Assembly (NCBI GenBank): GCA_004028795.1
Contig: SAIW01000017.1
Location: 51,655 to 115,654, forward strand
Reading direction: 5' to 3'
Source: Chitinophagaceae bacterium
GTDB taxonomy: Bacteria; Bacteroidota; Bacteroidia; Chitinophagales; Chitinophagaceae
Length of the DNA stretch: 64,000 nucleotides
Shown here: piece after piece, positions 1 to 9,677 of the stretch
How positions within the stretch are numbered: position 1 is the stretch's first letter
How the letters are laid out: each line of letters starts with the position of its first letter
Translations under genes and position numbers: made by a program
The notes under the pieces: model-generated
Databases searched by the model: none
Told to the model about the DNA's origin: nothing
Seen by the model: only the letters and a program-made list of their open reading frames with translations

Positions 1-173
1 ACAGGTTGCCATATCCATTCAACATTTAACTCAGCAAAAATTTTTGTGTATTCTTCAATACTTTGAGAAAAGTCGTAGTAGTAATTAATATTAGCATCTT
101 CTGTAATTAAAGAAGGTACTAATACAAATACTTTTATTTTTTGTAAGAAATTATGGGTTTGGTTTAATTGCAC
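1..173 (-). CDS. Unrecognised protein, N-terminal part only (cut by window edge)
   Basis: An open frame runs on the minus strand from a GTG at 173-171 to the left edge, 57 codons without a stop. It begins two bases after the stop of the SET-domain gene, so the two look co-transcribed. The readable part starts MQLNQTHNFLQKIKVFVLVP and continues with a Tyr-rich stretch; the hydrophobic beta-strand-like segment near residue 13 (KVFVLVP) resembles the opening strand of many alpha/beta folds. I do not recognise the family. The start is uncertain because GTG is the only ordinary start codon seen near the junction. No signal peptide is visible. Confidence 0.45.
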   Translation of the reverse strand, partial: MQLNQTHNFLQKIKVFVLVPSLITEDANINYYYDFSQSIEEYTKIFAELNVEWIWQP

Positions 174-175
174 TG

Positions 176-673
176 TTATTGATTTAACATGCTTTGTATA
201 AAACGTGTAAGCTTATATTTAGTAAGTATTTGCCTGTCTATATAAACTGCTCCGCTTATGGTTTGTAAGCAATCTTTACTTCCGCAGGTACATGCAAAAG
301 GTTGCACCATATTCCATTCGGTTGAGGGGTAGAAGAATGTTAATTCATCTCCCGGTTCTATTGTTTTCAAAGCAATTAATTCAAACGAGTAAGTATCAAA
401 GAAAACATTAGGAGCACAACTGTGATTGATATATTGCAGAAAAACAGGATTTAAAGTAATGTGCTCTGTTTCTGTAACCTGCACTGTTAAATACGTTGGC
501 TGCGATAAAGTTTTACCTGCAGAAAAATTACATAATACATCTCCGGCTTTGAATGATGTAATACTGTGTAATGATTTTTCTCCGTTGGTTTCATGTTGCA
601 TTATTTCAGCAAAACCATGATTACTGATAATGCGATAACCGGTTTGAATGGCGGTGGTTGCGGCGACTGTCAT
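176..673 (-). CDS. SET-domain protein (putative lysine methyltransferase)
   Basis: A 165-residue protein with the core signatures of the SET fold. The NHSCAPN motif lies near residue 83, a GDELTFFYPSTEW stretch (the equivalent of the conserved GEELTxDY segment) near residue 108, and a post-SET-like cysteine cluster CTCGSKDC near residue 128. In this family these residues bind S-adenosylmethionine and zinc and methylate protein lysines; substrates of bacterial members are mostly unknown. There is no signal peptide, so it should act in the cytoplasm. It sits directly upstream of the truncated gene at the window edge, with only two bases between them. The fold assignment is strong; activity and substrate are inference. 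Confidence 0.85.
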   Translation of the reverse strand: MTVAATTAIQTGYRIISNHGFAEIMQHETNGEKSLHSITSFKAGDVLCNFSAGKTLSQPTYLTVQVTETEHITLNPVFLQYINHSCAPNVFFDTYSFELIALKTIEPGDELTFFYPSTEWNMVQPFACTCGSKDCLQTISGAVYIDRQILTKYKLTRFIQSMLNQ

Positions 674-866
674 AAAATGTAATGGGTTAGTAAAGCTGTG
701 ATTAAAGTAACTACAAATAGTTTAATAAAAGAAACAATAAAATAACCTTGTGGATAAACTTATATTAATGTTGATTATTACAAAATGCGTGCAGTAAAAG
801 CTTTTGTAATGAAGATTAAAAAACTATAAAAATAAAAATGTTAAAGGCTAAAGGTTATTACGTTAA

Positions 867-2075
867 TTACTTTAACCGCATTATTTTTTGAGTATATGTT
901 TGGTTATCGTTTGTTCTTAAAATAACGATATATATGCCCGAAACAAGATTGGCAAAGCTGATTACATTTTTATTGCTGTGAATAGTATTGGAATAAACCT
1001 TTCTTCCCGTTGCATCGAAAATAGTAGCAGAAGTAAACGTATTGCAATTACCCTGATCTATTGTTATTGAAGATGTAAAAGGATTAGGATAAAGATATAC
1101 CTGAGGTAATACTACTGCTTTAGATGAATCTGCACAGGTTGTTTTTAAATATTTGGTAAGTACCTGCATCTGAACTCTATCGCCGTTATTATCCGGTTGA
1201 ACAGAGAGTGAATAATTATTCCACCATTCTCCGCCTGCCCAATAAGTTCCGTTTACACAATTGGCACTTATATAATTCAGAAAAGTATCTAAAACTGTAA
1301 GCCAACGCGGGTCGTTATTCGGCACACCATAAGAGCTGATAATTCCTTTCTTATTATTTGTTTTCAACCATTCAATAAAAGGCTTTGCCCTTTTTACACC
1401 CGTTAATACATCGGCTTCTAAAGAATCGTAAGAAGTAGTTGTATAATTACCTACACCATCTTTATCAAAAAAGTTATGAGCAGAATAAACAATTTTATTA
1501 TAAGGATCACTTACTTTACCTAAAAGGCTGTTGCAGATAGCCCAGCATTCTGCCAAAGACTTATAAGGCATACTATCCGGCTGATTCATGATATCGTATC
1601 CGTAAATATTGGTTCGTGTTTTAAATACAGTAGCTAATTTTCTCCAAACGTTTCCAAAATATGCTTTAGTAATAGTATCACCTGTTTGGCCTAAACCAAT
1701 AGAATAATCGGTATTACCGATTCTGTACCTTCCGTAATTATGCATATCTAAAATAACCTGAATACCTCTTATGGCACAACTGTCAGTAAAAGCAGTTAGC
1801 CTGTTTAATTCGGCAGAATCTAATTCGGCACCCATAGCATGTTGTATTCTTTCCCACCGAAATGGAATACGCAATAATTTAAAGCCTTTAGAAGCAAAAT
1901 AATCTATAGTACTAACTGTAGGGTAAGTATAATCAGTATTGTAAATACCGGGCATATTAGTTTGTCCGAACTCTGCTCCGGCAAGGTTTACACCAAATGG
2001 CAAAGTATCTATAACAGGTTTACTGTATAAAAATCGGGTACAGAATAAAAAGAAGAAAACAAGAAAAAACTTCAT
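867..2075 (-). CDS. GH5-like secreted protein, catalytically dead, with T9SS type A sorting domain
   Basis: Paralogue of the next gene upstream on the same strand. The signal peptide begins MKFFLVFFFLF, which is why I place the start at 2075; an in-frame ATG at 2102 is an alternative. The GH5 fold is clear (FRWERIQH, HNYGRY, W-rich C-terminal part), but the acid/base Glu of the NEP motif is Gln (NQP, codon CAG at 1583-1581) and the nucleophile Glu of the GEFG motif is Ser (SSYG, codons near 1334). A block of about 25 residues present in the paralogue before the AHCYFD motif is also missing. The last 75 residues (VYLYPNPF..., ending in KIMRLK) form a T9SS type A sorting domain. Export to the cell surface is likely; hydrolysis is not. 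A binding role for a polysaccharide is inference. Confidence 0.85.
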   Translation of the reverse strand: MKFFLVFFFLFCTRFLYSKPVIDTLPFGVNLAGAEFGQTNMPGIYNTDYTYPTVSTIDYFASKGFKLLRIPFRWERIQHAMGAELDSAELNRLTAFTDSCAIRGIQVILDMHNYGRYRIGNTDYSIGLGQTGDTITKAYFGNVWRKLATVFKTRTNIYGYDIMNQPDSMPYKSLAECWAICNSLLGKVSDPYNKIVYSAHNFFDKDGVGNYTTTSYDSLEADVLTGVKRAKPFIEWLKTNNKKGIISSYGVPNNDPRWLTVLDTFLNYISANCVNGTYWAGGEWWNNYSLSVQPDNNGDRVQMQVLTKYLKTTCADSSKAVVLPQVYLYPNPFTSSITIDQGNCNTFTSATIFDATGRKVYSNTIHSNKNVISFANLVSGIYIVILRTNDNQTYTQKIMRLK

Positions 2076-2151
2076 AAAAGTGCTGTACAAATTTAACACC
2101 ATTAAGCATACAGCAGTTGAAGCAATAGTTTTTTATCTGCAACAGATTTTA

Positions 2152-3246
2152 TTATTTGTTTGATGCCATTAAATAATTTCGATTGGCTGATGTTTCTGCC
2201 AAAGTATTTTTTGTTCTGGTTACAGTAGTATTATTTTTAGCATACATGTATTTCTGCAAAACAAAAATCTGAGGTTTATCAGTTCCGTAAACTGGTTGAA
2301 TAGATAATGAATAGTTATACCACCAGGAGCCAGCAGCCCAATAATTACCTGTTACATTTTCTTCACTTAAATATGCCAGAAAATTGTCCAATACTTTCAA
2401 CCAACGGTTATCATAACTGGGTACCCCAAACTCTCCAATAATTCCTTTTTTATTATTTCGTTTCAACCATTCAACAAAAGGTCTTACTCTATCAACACCT
2501 ATATTTTCATAAGCACCGTCGTAAGTATATTCATTATTATATCTGCCCGATCTGTCGCTATCAAAATAACAATGGGCATCATAAATAATTTTATTACTTG
2601 GGTCTTTTAAGTATTTCAGATTATCGTTGTACTTACTCCATTCTATCGGGTTTGAATAATCATCTCCTGCAACAATTATGTTTTTAGTTTTTTCAACTTC
2701 TCTAATACCATCTATAGCCCATTGTGCAGACGATGCCCAAGTATAACCCATCATATCATGCGGTTCACTCATGATATTAAATGCGTATACATTACGATAT
2801 TGAGCAAATGTTGCTGCTAATTCTTTCCAAATAGCTTTATAATGCTCTCTTGTTACTTGCGGGCAACCGATAATGTATTCATGGCCATACATTTTAAACC
2901 GTCCGAAATTGTGCATACTCAAAATAACTTTCATGCCTCTTTCAGAGCATTCCATCACAATTTCTTTCAACTCATTAATTTCATCTCTTTCCAAAGCTCC
3001 GCCAGGAATGTGTTGTATCCGTTCCCACCTGAAAGGAACATTTACAACTTTAAAACCTTTTAATGCGAAGTAGGCAATCTCTTTTGAATTAGGATAAACA
3101 TAATCTATACCGCGAATACCGGGAATTTTGTTTTCTCCGAATTCTCCACCACATAAGTGTACGCCTAATGGTAAATAGTTTTTTTGAGCTTTTGCAGTAA
3201 AAAAAAGAATGGAACATAGAATAAACAGTATGGCCCGGTTTTTCAT
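2152..3246 (-). CDS. Glycoside hydrolase family 5 (endoglucanase-like), secreted
   Basis: A 364-residue protein with a signal peptide (MKNRAILFILCSILFFTAKA, cleavage before Q) followed by one GH5 catalytic domain. Both catalytic glutamates are present: the acid/base in SEPHDM and the nucleophile in GEFGVP. Also visible are FRWERIQH, HNFGRF, the DAHCYFD histidine-aromatic motif and the YWAAGSWW tryptophan segment, which together resemble fungal-type endo-beta-1,4-glucanases of GH5. Unlike its downstream paralogue it has no T9SS sorting domain, so it may be periplasmic or released. An ATG nine bases further upstream (3255) could be used. The two genes are 76 bases apart and probably arose by duplication. 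Confidence 0.88.
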   Translation of the reverse strand: MKNRAILFILCSILFFTAKAQKNYLPLGVHLCGGEFGENKIPGIRGIDYVYPNSKEIAYFALKGFKVVNVPFRWERIQHIPGGALERDEINELKEIVMECSERGMKVILSMHNFGRFKMYGHEYIIGCPQVTREHYKAIWKELAATFAQYRNVYAFNIMSEPHDMMGYTWASSAQWAIDGIREVEKTKNIIVAGDDYSNPIEWSKYNDNLKYLKDPSNKIIYDAHCYFDSDRSGRYNNEYTYDGAYENIGVDRVRPFVEWLKRNNKKGIIGEFGVPSYDNRWLKVLDNFLAYLSEENVTGNYWAAGSWWYNYSLSIQPVYGTDKPQIFVLQKYMYAKNNTTVTRTKNTLAETSANRNYLMASNK

Positions 3247-3441
3247 AGCACCCATAGGATTTTCAGATTGAATAAATATTGGATCTGCCTTTGGCAGGAG
3301 CGTAAAAATAAAAACTACTTTTTAAATAAACAAACTTTACATACAAAATTCCCTTATTTAAGGGGCAAGCCCTTTACTATCAATAAAATTTTACCTTCAT
3401 GCTATGTTCCGGAAAAGTTTTTCTTACATAAAAAAGTTTAA

Positions 3442-3688
3442 TCAACTATTACCATGCAGGACCTGTATATTAATCAGGTTAATTTAAGAATGAATGAAGT
3501 AATGAAAGTGATGACGATTGTAACCTGCCTGTTAGCACCTGCCGCAGTAATTGGTGGTATTTTCGGAATGAACTTTGAAACCGTACCATATAATACATAA
3601 CCGTTACGGATTTTTTATTCCCGTTGGTTTAATACGGTGAATACCGGTTTGGATGATTTATATTTTCAGAAAACGCGGATGGTTTTAA
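3442..3688 (+). pseudogene. Decayed C-terminal end of a CorA-type Mg2+ channel gene
   Basis: From the ATG at 3454 the frame reads MQDLYINQVNLRMNEVMKVM, continues through a hydrophobic helix and the GMN signature (IFGMNFETVPY), then stops at 3598. One frame over, from 3596, HNRYGFFIPVGL continues the same family sequence, followed by another stop and then IPVWMIYIFRKRGWF before the natural-looking stop at 3686-3688. This is the pore helix, GMN loop and second membrane segment of CorA, with at least one frameshift and one in-frame stop. An in-frame stop at 3439 and no recognisable N-terminal domain upstream show that most of the gene is gone. It lies 58 bases before a tRNA gene. Confidence 0.85.
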
Positions 3689-3706
3689 ACAAAAACAGTT
3701 TTCATT

Positions 3707-3714
3707 TACATTTG
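3707..3714 (+). promoter_or_regulatory. Candidate -7 element of the tRNA-Lys promoter
   Basis: TACATTTG matches the Bacteroidota -7 consensus TAnnTTTG exactly and is followed by GC, as in several other candidate promoters here. It lies 31 bases before the tRNA. The -33 region holds only a T-run, no clear TTG, so the match is partial. Confidence 0.5.
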
Positions 3715-3745
3715 CAACCCGATCAATATTATCGGATATAAAAAT

Positions 3746-3818
3746 GACTCCGTAGCTCAGTTGGTAGAGCTACTGACTCTTAATCAGTAGGTCCAGGGTT
3801 CGAGTCCCTGCGGGGTCA
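3746..3818 (+). tRNA. tRNA-Lys (anticodon CTT)
   Basis: A 73-base cloverleaf can be drawn. The acceptor stem pairs 3746-3752 with 3811-3817 (one G-T pair), the anticodon stem ACTGA/TCAGT encloses the loop CTCTTAA with anticodon CTT at 3779-3781, and the T arm contains GGTTCGAGTCC. The discriminator base is A; CCA is not encoded. It is a lone tRNA placed between the corA remnant and the large T9SS gene. Confidence 0.95.
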
Positions 3819-3921
3819 CAAGTTAGATATATTACCAAACAAGTAACCTTTTCATACCAAGGGCACAGAAAATATCAGTTTTCTTAAGAAATTTCTGTAA
3901 AATTACACAAACATTCCCTAC

Positions 3922-6900
3922 ATGACCCCCTTTACCTATTTAAGAAAAATAGGATTTAGACTCTTTTTAATATTTATACAAGTTTTTTTATTTTTATTTG
4001 CTGAAGGTCAAGCACCTATTCCCGTAAGTGTTTCAGATTTTTGTAATGGCAGCACTAAAAGTTTAGACAGTTATTTACCCGCCGGAAGTTTTTTCAGGAC
4101 ATACAGTTGGACAACAAGTTCAATAAACAATGTAAGAGGCTATACAAGTGTTGCAGCAGCCCAATCGTCTATTACCCAAACATTAAATCTAAATACATCA
4201 TTAACCAATAATGGAAGTATCATTTATAATATTATTACTTCTGATGGTTTTGCATTTAAAATGACGGTTACTGTTTTACCAACACCTTATATTGCAAACA
4301 GACCTTCTGCCTCGGCAACAACAGGATGTGGATCTGTGAATATTTCGGGTTTAATTGCATCAGTTAGTACTCCTTCTAACGGTTGGTTATGGACAAGAGC
4401 AGCTGTTTTAGGTACTTTACAACAAAGCGGAAATATAAATGGTGTTCTTGACAATTTAATAGATACAACAACTAATCAGGTTGCGGTAAAATATGCTTTT
4501 GCTATTACAGCAGCTAACGGTTGTGTTGGCAATGATACCATTACTTATACGGTTTTACCAACACCGTTCATTACAAATGTTATAAGAAACGATAGTATTT
4601 GCAGCGGGTTATCTTATATTCTGAATCCAACAGTAGCCCCTCTGAGCAATAGTGCCGGTGGAGCAGGTACTTATTTTGCGTGGACAAATCCAAGTGTTAC
4701 TGCCGGTTTATCCGGTTATTCAACTAATCCAACAAGTACTACTACCAATTTTGTACAAACTTTAAATAACAATACATCAAGCATTATTACAACAGCTTAT
4801 TCCCTTATACCTTCTTTTAAATATTCAACTACAACATGCGTTGGCCCTTCTTATCAAGTATATTTATCAGTTAATCCCAGACCTTATTTGCCAACACCAA
4901 TATCTATTAGTTCATGTACAGGGGTAGCATTTTCTTATTCTCCAACAGATGGTGCATTAGCAGGTACACCCTCTAAAACAACTATATTACCTTCAAACAC
5001 ACAGTTTACATGGGCAGCACCCATTTATTCTGATACTTCTGCTGTAAACGGCGGTTACGGCATTATTAATACAGCACCGCCAAATGCAGGTTCCGCTTAT
5101 GTTTCAGCTCCAATCAGTCAAACACTAAACAATAAATCTCTTAACAATCAAACAGCAAAATACAGTGTATATGCAACTTCTACCTATGGTACAGTTTCAT
5201 GCTCTGCTCTGGCTCCTTTTGATTTGATTGTTACTGTTAAAAGTGCCCCTAATGTAAACTTAGTACAAGATACTTTTGCTGTTTGCAGTGGCTCTGCACC
5301 TGTGCTGCCAAATATTTCAGGTGTATCTTCTTACAGTTGGGGAGCACCGCAAATTTCGCCTGCTAATTCATTAACAGGTGCTACCGGAAGCGGAAGCGGA
5401 AATAGTTTTTCTCCGATATTATCAAATACTACCACAACATCTGTAATTGCTAATTATACATTAATACCTTATTCTCCGGGAAATTGTGCAGGAAACCCAT
5501 TCCCTGTTGTTTTAAATATTAATCCTGTTGCGAATATCTCAACTCAAAATCTATCTACCTGCAGTGGCAATAAATTTAGCTTTACACCACCGGGTGTACC
5601 ACAAAATACTACTTACACATGGAGCAGCCCTTATTTAAACAGTGGCTCTTTAAAAGTTACGGGAAGCAGTACCAATTTGTTTTCAACCGGAGACTCAAGT
5701 ATAAGTGCAACAATTAATTATTACGGAACAGATTCTGGCAGCACAGCAACTTTTACTATTACACCAAGAACAGGAAACTGTTTAGGCACTCCTTTTTTAT
5801 TAAATTCATATGTTAAACCATTGCCTTATTTGTCAAGTGCCTCAACTAATGTTTGCAGTGGAAGTACATTTAGTTATACCCCTACAAGTAATTTAACACA
5901 AGTAAGCACCAGCTATACCTGGAGCTTACCGGTAACAACTCCTGACAGCAGTTCAGTAACAGGTGCAACTAACAATAATGCTCCAAGAAATAATATCAGT
6001 CAAACATTATCTAATAGTTTCAACCTGATTGAGCAAACGAATTATACCATTATACCCACAGCAAATGGTTGTACGGGACCATCTTTTTCTTTGGTAGCAA
6101 ATGTAAACCCAACACCATCTTTTACTAATAAGGATACTGTAATATGCTCGGGCTATCCTTTTTCAATTAATCCATCTCCGCTACCATATATCACTTCTTA
6201 CACATGGGAAGCACCAGTGTATAATATTCCTAATTCTGTTTTAGGCGGATACAGCCAGTCTTCTCCTTTATCCACAATCAGTCAGGTTTTAACCAACACC
6301 AATAGTTCGTTAGATGTATTAGCTACTTATAAAGTAACCCCGAGTTTTAATAATTGTGTGGGTAATCCTTTTAAATTAACTGTTACTGTTAAGGCATCGC
6401 CATATATAACAGATACGATAAGGTCTGTTGTTTGCAGTGATAATGCTTTTACAGTTAAGCTGCCATCTACTATTCCAGCATCTACTCAATTTATATGGGA
6501 TAACCCCACTTATTCAAATGGAGTTACGGGTGGATTTGCCAATAACGTTATGCAAAAAACAATCAGCCAAACTTTAAAAAATATTAACAGCGATACTACC
6601 ACCGGCTATGCCTATTACAGCATAACACCTATAGCCAATGGTTGCTACGGTTTGGCTTTCCCTTTAAAAGTATCAGTTAAAACAAGTTCTGCAAGTTTAA
6701 TAAGCCCTGCTACATTACCATCAATATGCAGCGGTACTAATTTTACCTATACACCTGTAAGTAATTTTCCGGGTACTGCATTCAGTTGGGTAAGAGATAG
6801 TGTTCCGGGTATCGCTAACCCGTCTAAAGACGGTTTTGCTGACATAAACGAAGTACTGACAGATACCACAGGGCAGCCGGTTAATATTACTTATAAATAT

Positions 6901-9675
6901 ACTTTACAATATAACGGATGTGCCAATTTAAAAACGCAGTTTGTAACAGTTACTGTTAAACCGATACCTTCATTAGTTTCTCCGTCTCAGGGTACGCCTA
7001 TTTGTTCAGGAAATACATTTAATTATATTCCTATAAGTAATACTTTAAGTACAGGGTTTAACTGGAGACGTTCTTATGTAGTAGGTATTTCAGAAGCTTT
7101 AAATACAGGTTCAAACAGCATCAGCGAATCGCTGCATAATACAACATTAAATCAGGTACAGGTTCCGTATGTTTTTTCTTTATCGGCAAATGGTTGTACT
7201 AATGAGCAAACGATTTATGAAACTGTGAATCCGGTTTTGCAATTAAACGACCAATTAAATGCTGTTTGCAGTGGTTCTAATTTTCAAATTACACCTCCCA
7301 ATACGGTTAATGCAACTTTTTTATGGAATGCTCCTGTTGTTGGTAACGGTATTGTAGGCGGGGCAGAAAATACATTGATACCTAAACAGTCTATTACAGG
7401 TAGCTTAACTAACCTTGCAGATACACCAAACGTGGCCAACTATACAATTATTCCTTATATACCTGGTGCAAGTACAGGAAATTGTGCAGGTGTTCCTTTT
7501 AATATTAAAATAATTGTAAACCCGATACCTATATTAAGCAGCAGCACAATATTACCTGATGTATGCAGCGGTACTAATTTTAATTATCTGCCAACCTCAA
7601 AAACCCCGGGAACTATTTTCTCATGGACGAGAGATAATATTTCAGGTATAAGTAATGCTGCAAGCGGGGGCTCATTTGCCATTAATGAAACTTTAACTGA
7701 TACAACTGTATTCCCTGTAACAATTAATTACAAATATAAAACAACTTATAACGGTTGTACCGATAGCAGTAAAACCGTAAGCTTTACCTTAAACCCTTCG
7801 CCTTTAGTTGCCAATCAAAATATTACCATTTGCAGTAATACCTCTTTTAGCGTGCCAACCAATTTAGAACCAAGCGGAACAACTTATACATGGAATACAC
7901 CCACCATTATTCCCAATAACAATATTACAGGAGCGAGTACCCAAACAATACCCCAAACAATTGTTTCAGAAACATTAAACAATACATCGTTAACAAATGC
8001 TACCGCAATATACACCATACAACCTCAATATCCGCTGTGCCAGTTAAAACCATTTACAGCAACTATAACTGTTAAGCCCATTTCTTTATCGGGAAATCAA
8101 ACGGCAACTGTTTGTAACAATAAGCTGTTAAACTATGTGCCTGTAAATGTGCCTGTAGGTACACAATTCAGATGGGTATTTAGTAATCCTAATCCTCCGT
8201 TTTCTTTAGGTGGCTTTACAGATAATGATACACTTTATCAAAACAGTATTAAACAAACTATTACAAATGCCGGTAACAGTTTATTGTATGCTGATTATTT
8301 AATCAAACCCATTACTAATGGATGTACAGGCAACTTTTTCGGTCTTAAAGTAGCAGTAAATCCATCACCAACTGTTCAGGTAAATACGCAGCCTTTTATT
8401 TGCCAGAATGCTGTTGACACAGTTACACTCAATTTTACCGGAACATCGCCTTGGGCATTTAGTTATTTTGATAATAAAAATAATACACTTACCACCATTA
8501 ATGGCATCACACAAAACCCGTATAGTTTTGTACAACCTAATTTACCTGTTGCTGCTAACTATACTTTTAATGTGTTGCATTTAAACGATGCTTATTGCAA
8601 TAATGATACTTCATTCAGCAACCCAAGCCTGGGCTTTATTAATCAGGTAATAAAAAAATTACCGGCAGATTCTATTTTAGCACCATCAGGTAATTTAATC
8701 TGTATCGGTTCTTTTCAGCCCATGCAGATTAATAAAACTGAAAGCAGTTATCAATGGTATTTTAACGGCAATGCTATTGCTAACGGAATTGGTATTAACT
8801 ATAATGCTTACTCGGGGGGGCTGTATTCTGCAAAAATTACTGATAGCTTCGGCTGTGTAAACAACACGCTTAATAATGTTGTAATGTATGATCTGAAAAC
8901 CTTTAATGTAAACTTTACTACAGATAGTTCATTCTGCATTAACACTCCGAAACAGTTTATTAATTTAACAGATACTTCTGCTTTAAGAAACATCAGCTGG
9001 AAATGGGATTTTAATGGTGAAGATTCTTCTACCAATTATTCTGCCCTTACTTCCTTTAAAAAAGCAGGTACTAAAAAAGTTACGTTGTATGCTAAAATTC
9101 CTACCTGCACTTACTCGGTATCAAAAGATAGCATCATGGTATTTTATGCCCCTGTGCCTAATTTAGTTTTACCAACTGTTACCACTAATTCAGGCCGCAG
9201 TTTAGCATTACAGGCCCGCCATTTTGAAGGAGCTCCATATCAGTATAAATGGCAACCCCAAACGGGTTTAAGCAGTAATAATATTTATAACCCTGTGTTT
9301 AATTATTTCAGAAGTCAGGACTTCTTTATTCAAATGACATCTCCTGAAGGTTGTATTACAACTGATACTTTAAAAGTGAGGGTTTTTGATTCTGCATTGG
9401 TAGATATTGTTATTCCTAAATCTTTTACGCCTAACGGAGATGGTAACAATGATATTTTATACGCGTATATGGCCGGCATAAGCAATCTTAATTTCTTTAA
9501 AATATTCAATAAATACGGCAAACTGTTATTTGAAACAAGAAATCCCGCCCAAGGTTGGGATGGTAACAGCTCGGGTACCAAGCAACCGATGGATGTATAT
9601 GTTTGGATAGCAGAAGGCATTGATAATAACGGTAATGTTATTCGCAGAAACGGTAATGTATTATTAATAAGATAG
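3922..9675 (+). CDS. Giant repeat surface protein with T9SS type B (gliding-motility) sorting domain
   Basis: 1917 residues. After a signal peptide (hydrophobic stretch FLIFIQVFLFLFAEGQ) come about 15 degenerate PKD-like repeats of roughly 95-120 residues. Each unit starts near a CSGxxF motif, has a central aromatic strand (TxFxW), an ISQTLNNT-like segment, and ends NGCxGxxFxLxVxVxPxP; the repeats run to about residue 1490. They are followed by an Ig-like segment (SYQWYFNG), a PKD domain (WKWDFNGEDSS, near residue 1695), another beta-domain, and a C-terminal domain beginning IPKSFTPNGDGNND near residue 1831. That last domain is the T9SS type B (gliding-motility-associated, CHU_C) signal. Such proteins are exported as long surface filaments or adhesins, often with a PorP/SprF partner, which is the next gene two bases downstream. 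Ligand and adhesion role are inference. Confidence 0.9.
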   Translation: MTPFTYLRKIGFRLFLIFIQVFLFLFAEGQAPIPVSVSDFCNGSTKSLDSYLPAGSFFRTYSWTTSSINNVRGYTSVAAAQSSITQTLNLNTSLTNNGSIIYNIITSDGFAFKMTVTVLPTPYIANRPSASATTGCGSVNISGLIASVSTPSNGWLWTRAAVLGTLQQSGNINGVLDNLIDTTTNQVAVKYAFAITAANGCVGNDTITYTVLPTPFITNVIRNDSICSGLSYILNPTVAPLSNSAGGAGTYFAWTNPSVTAGLSGYSTNPTSTTTNFVQTLNNNTSSIITTAYSLIPSFKYSTTTCVGPSYQVYLSVNPRPYLPTPISISSCTGVAFSYSPTDGALAGTPSKTTILPSNTQFTWAAPIYSDTSAVNGGYGIINTAPPNAGSAYVSAPISQTLNNKSLNNQTAKYSVYATSTYGTVSCSALAPFDLIVTVKSAPNVNLVQDTFAVCSGSAPVLPNISGVSSYSWGAPQISPANSLTGATGSGSGNSFSPILSNTTTTSVIANYTLIPYSPGNCAGNPFPVVLNINPVANISTQNLSTCSGNKFSFTPPGVPQNTTYTWSSPYLNSGSLKVTGSSTNLFSTGDSSISATINYYGTDSGSTATFTITPRTGNCLGTPFLLNSYVKPLPYLSSASTNVCSGSTFSYTPTSNLTQVSTSYTWSLPVTTPDSSSVTGATNNNAPRNNISQTLSNSFNLIEQTNYTIIPTANGCTGPSFSLVANVNPTPSFTNKDTVICSGYPFSINPSPLPYITSYTWEAPVYNIPNSVLGGYSQSSPLSTISQVLTNTNSSLDVLATYKVTPSFNNCVGNPFKLTVTVKASPYITDTIRSVVCSDNAFTVKLPSTIPASTQFIWDNPTYSNGVTGGFANNVMQKTISQTLKNINSDTTTGYAYYSITPIANGCYGLAFPLKVSVKTSSASLISPATLPSICSGTNFTYTPVSNFPGTAFSWVRDSVPGIANPSKDGFADINEVLTDTTGQPVNITYKYTLQYNGCANLKTQFVTVTVKPIPSLVSPSQGTPICSGNTFNYIPISNTLSTGFNWRRSYVVGISEALNTGSNSISESLHNTTLNQVQVPYVFSLSANGCTNEQTIYETVNPVLQLNDQLNAVCSGSNFQITPPNTVNATFLWNAPVVGNGIVGGAENTLIPKQSITGSLTNLADTPNVANYTIIPYIPGASTGNCAGVPFNIKIIVNPIPILSSSTILPDVCSGTNFNYLPTSKTPGTIFSWTRDNISGISNAASGGSFAINETLTDTTVFPVTINYKYKTTYNGCTDSSKTVSFTLNPSPLVANQNITICSNTSFSVPTNLEPSGTTYTWNTPTIIPNNNITGASTQTIPQTIVSETLNNTSLTNATAIYTIQPQYPLCQLKPFTATITVKPISLSGNQTATVCNNKLLNYVPVNVPVGTQFRWVFSNPNPPFSLGGFTDNDTLYQNSIKQTITNAGNSLLYADYLIKPITNGCTGNFFGLKVAVNPSPTVQVNTQPFICQNAVDTVTLNFTGTSPWAFSYFDNKNNTLTTINGITQNPYSFVQPNLPVAANYTFNVLHLNDAYCNNDTSFSNPSLGFINQVIKKLPADSILAPSGNLICIGSFQPMQINKTESSYQWYFNGNAIANGIGINYNAYSGGLYSAKITDSFGCVNNTLNNVVMYDLKTFNVNFTTDSSFCINTPKQFINLTDTSALRNISWKWDFNGEDSSTNYSALTSFKKAGTKKVTLYAKIPTCTYSVSKDSIMVFYAPVPNLVLPTVTTNSGRSLALQARHFEGAPYQYKWQPQTGLSSNNIYNPVFNYFRSQDFFIQMTSPEGCITTDTLKVRVFDSALVDIVIPKSFTPNGDGNNDILYAYMAGISNLNFFKIFNKYGKLLFETRNPAQGWDGNSSGTKQPMDVYVWIAEGIDNNGNVIRRNGNVLLIR
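4030..8380 (+). repeat. Array of about 15 diverged PKD-like repeats within the giant surface protein
   Basis: Counting the recurring cysteine motif at the start of each unit (CSG, CTG, CSD, CSN or CNN variants) gives about 15 copies. Copies are highly diverged at DNA level, so this is an old protein-level repeat rather than a recent tandem duplication. Boundaries are approximate. Confidence 0.65.
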
Positions 9676-9677
9676 TA

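Noticed and set aside
4030..8380. Repeat array as a CRISPR or recent tandem DNA duplication
   Set aside because: Repeats are only visible at protein level, about 95-120 residues long and highly diverged.
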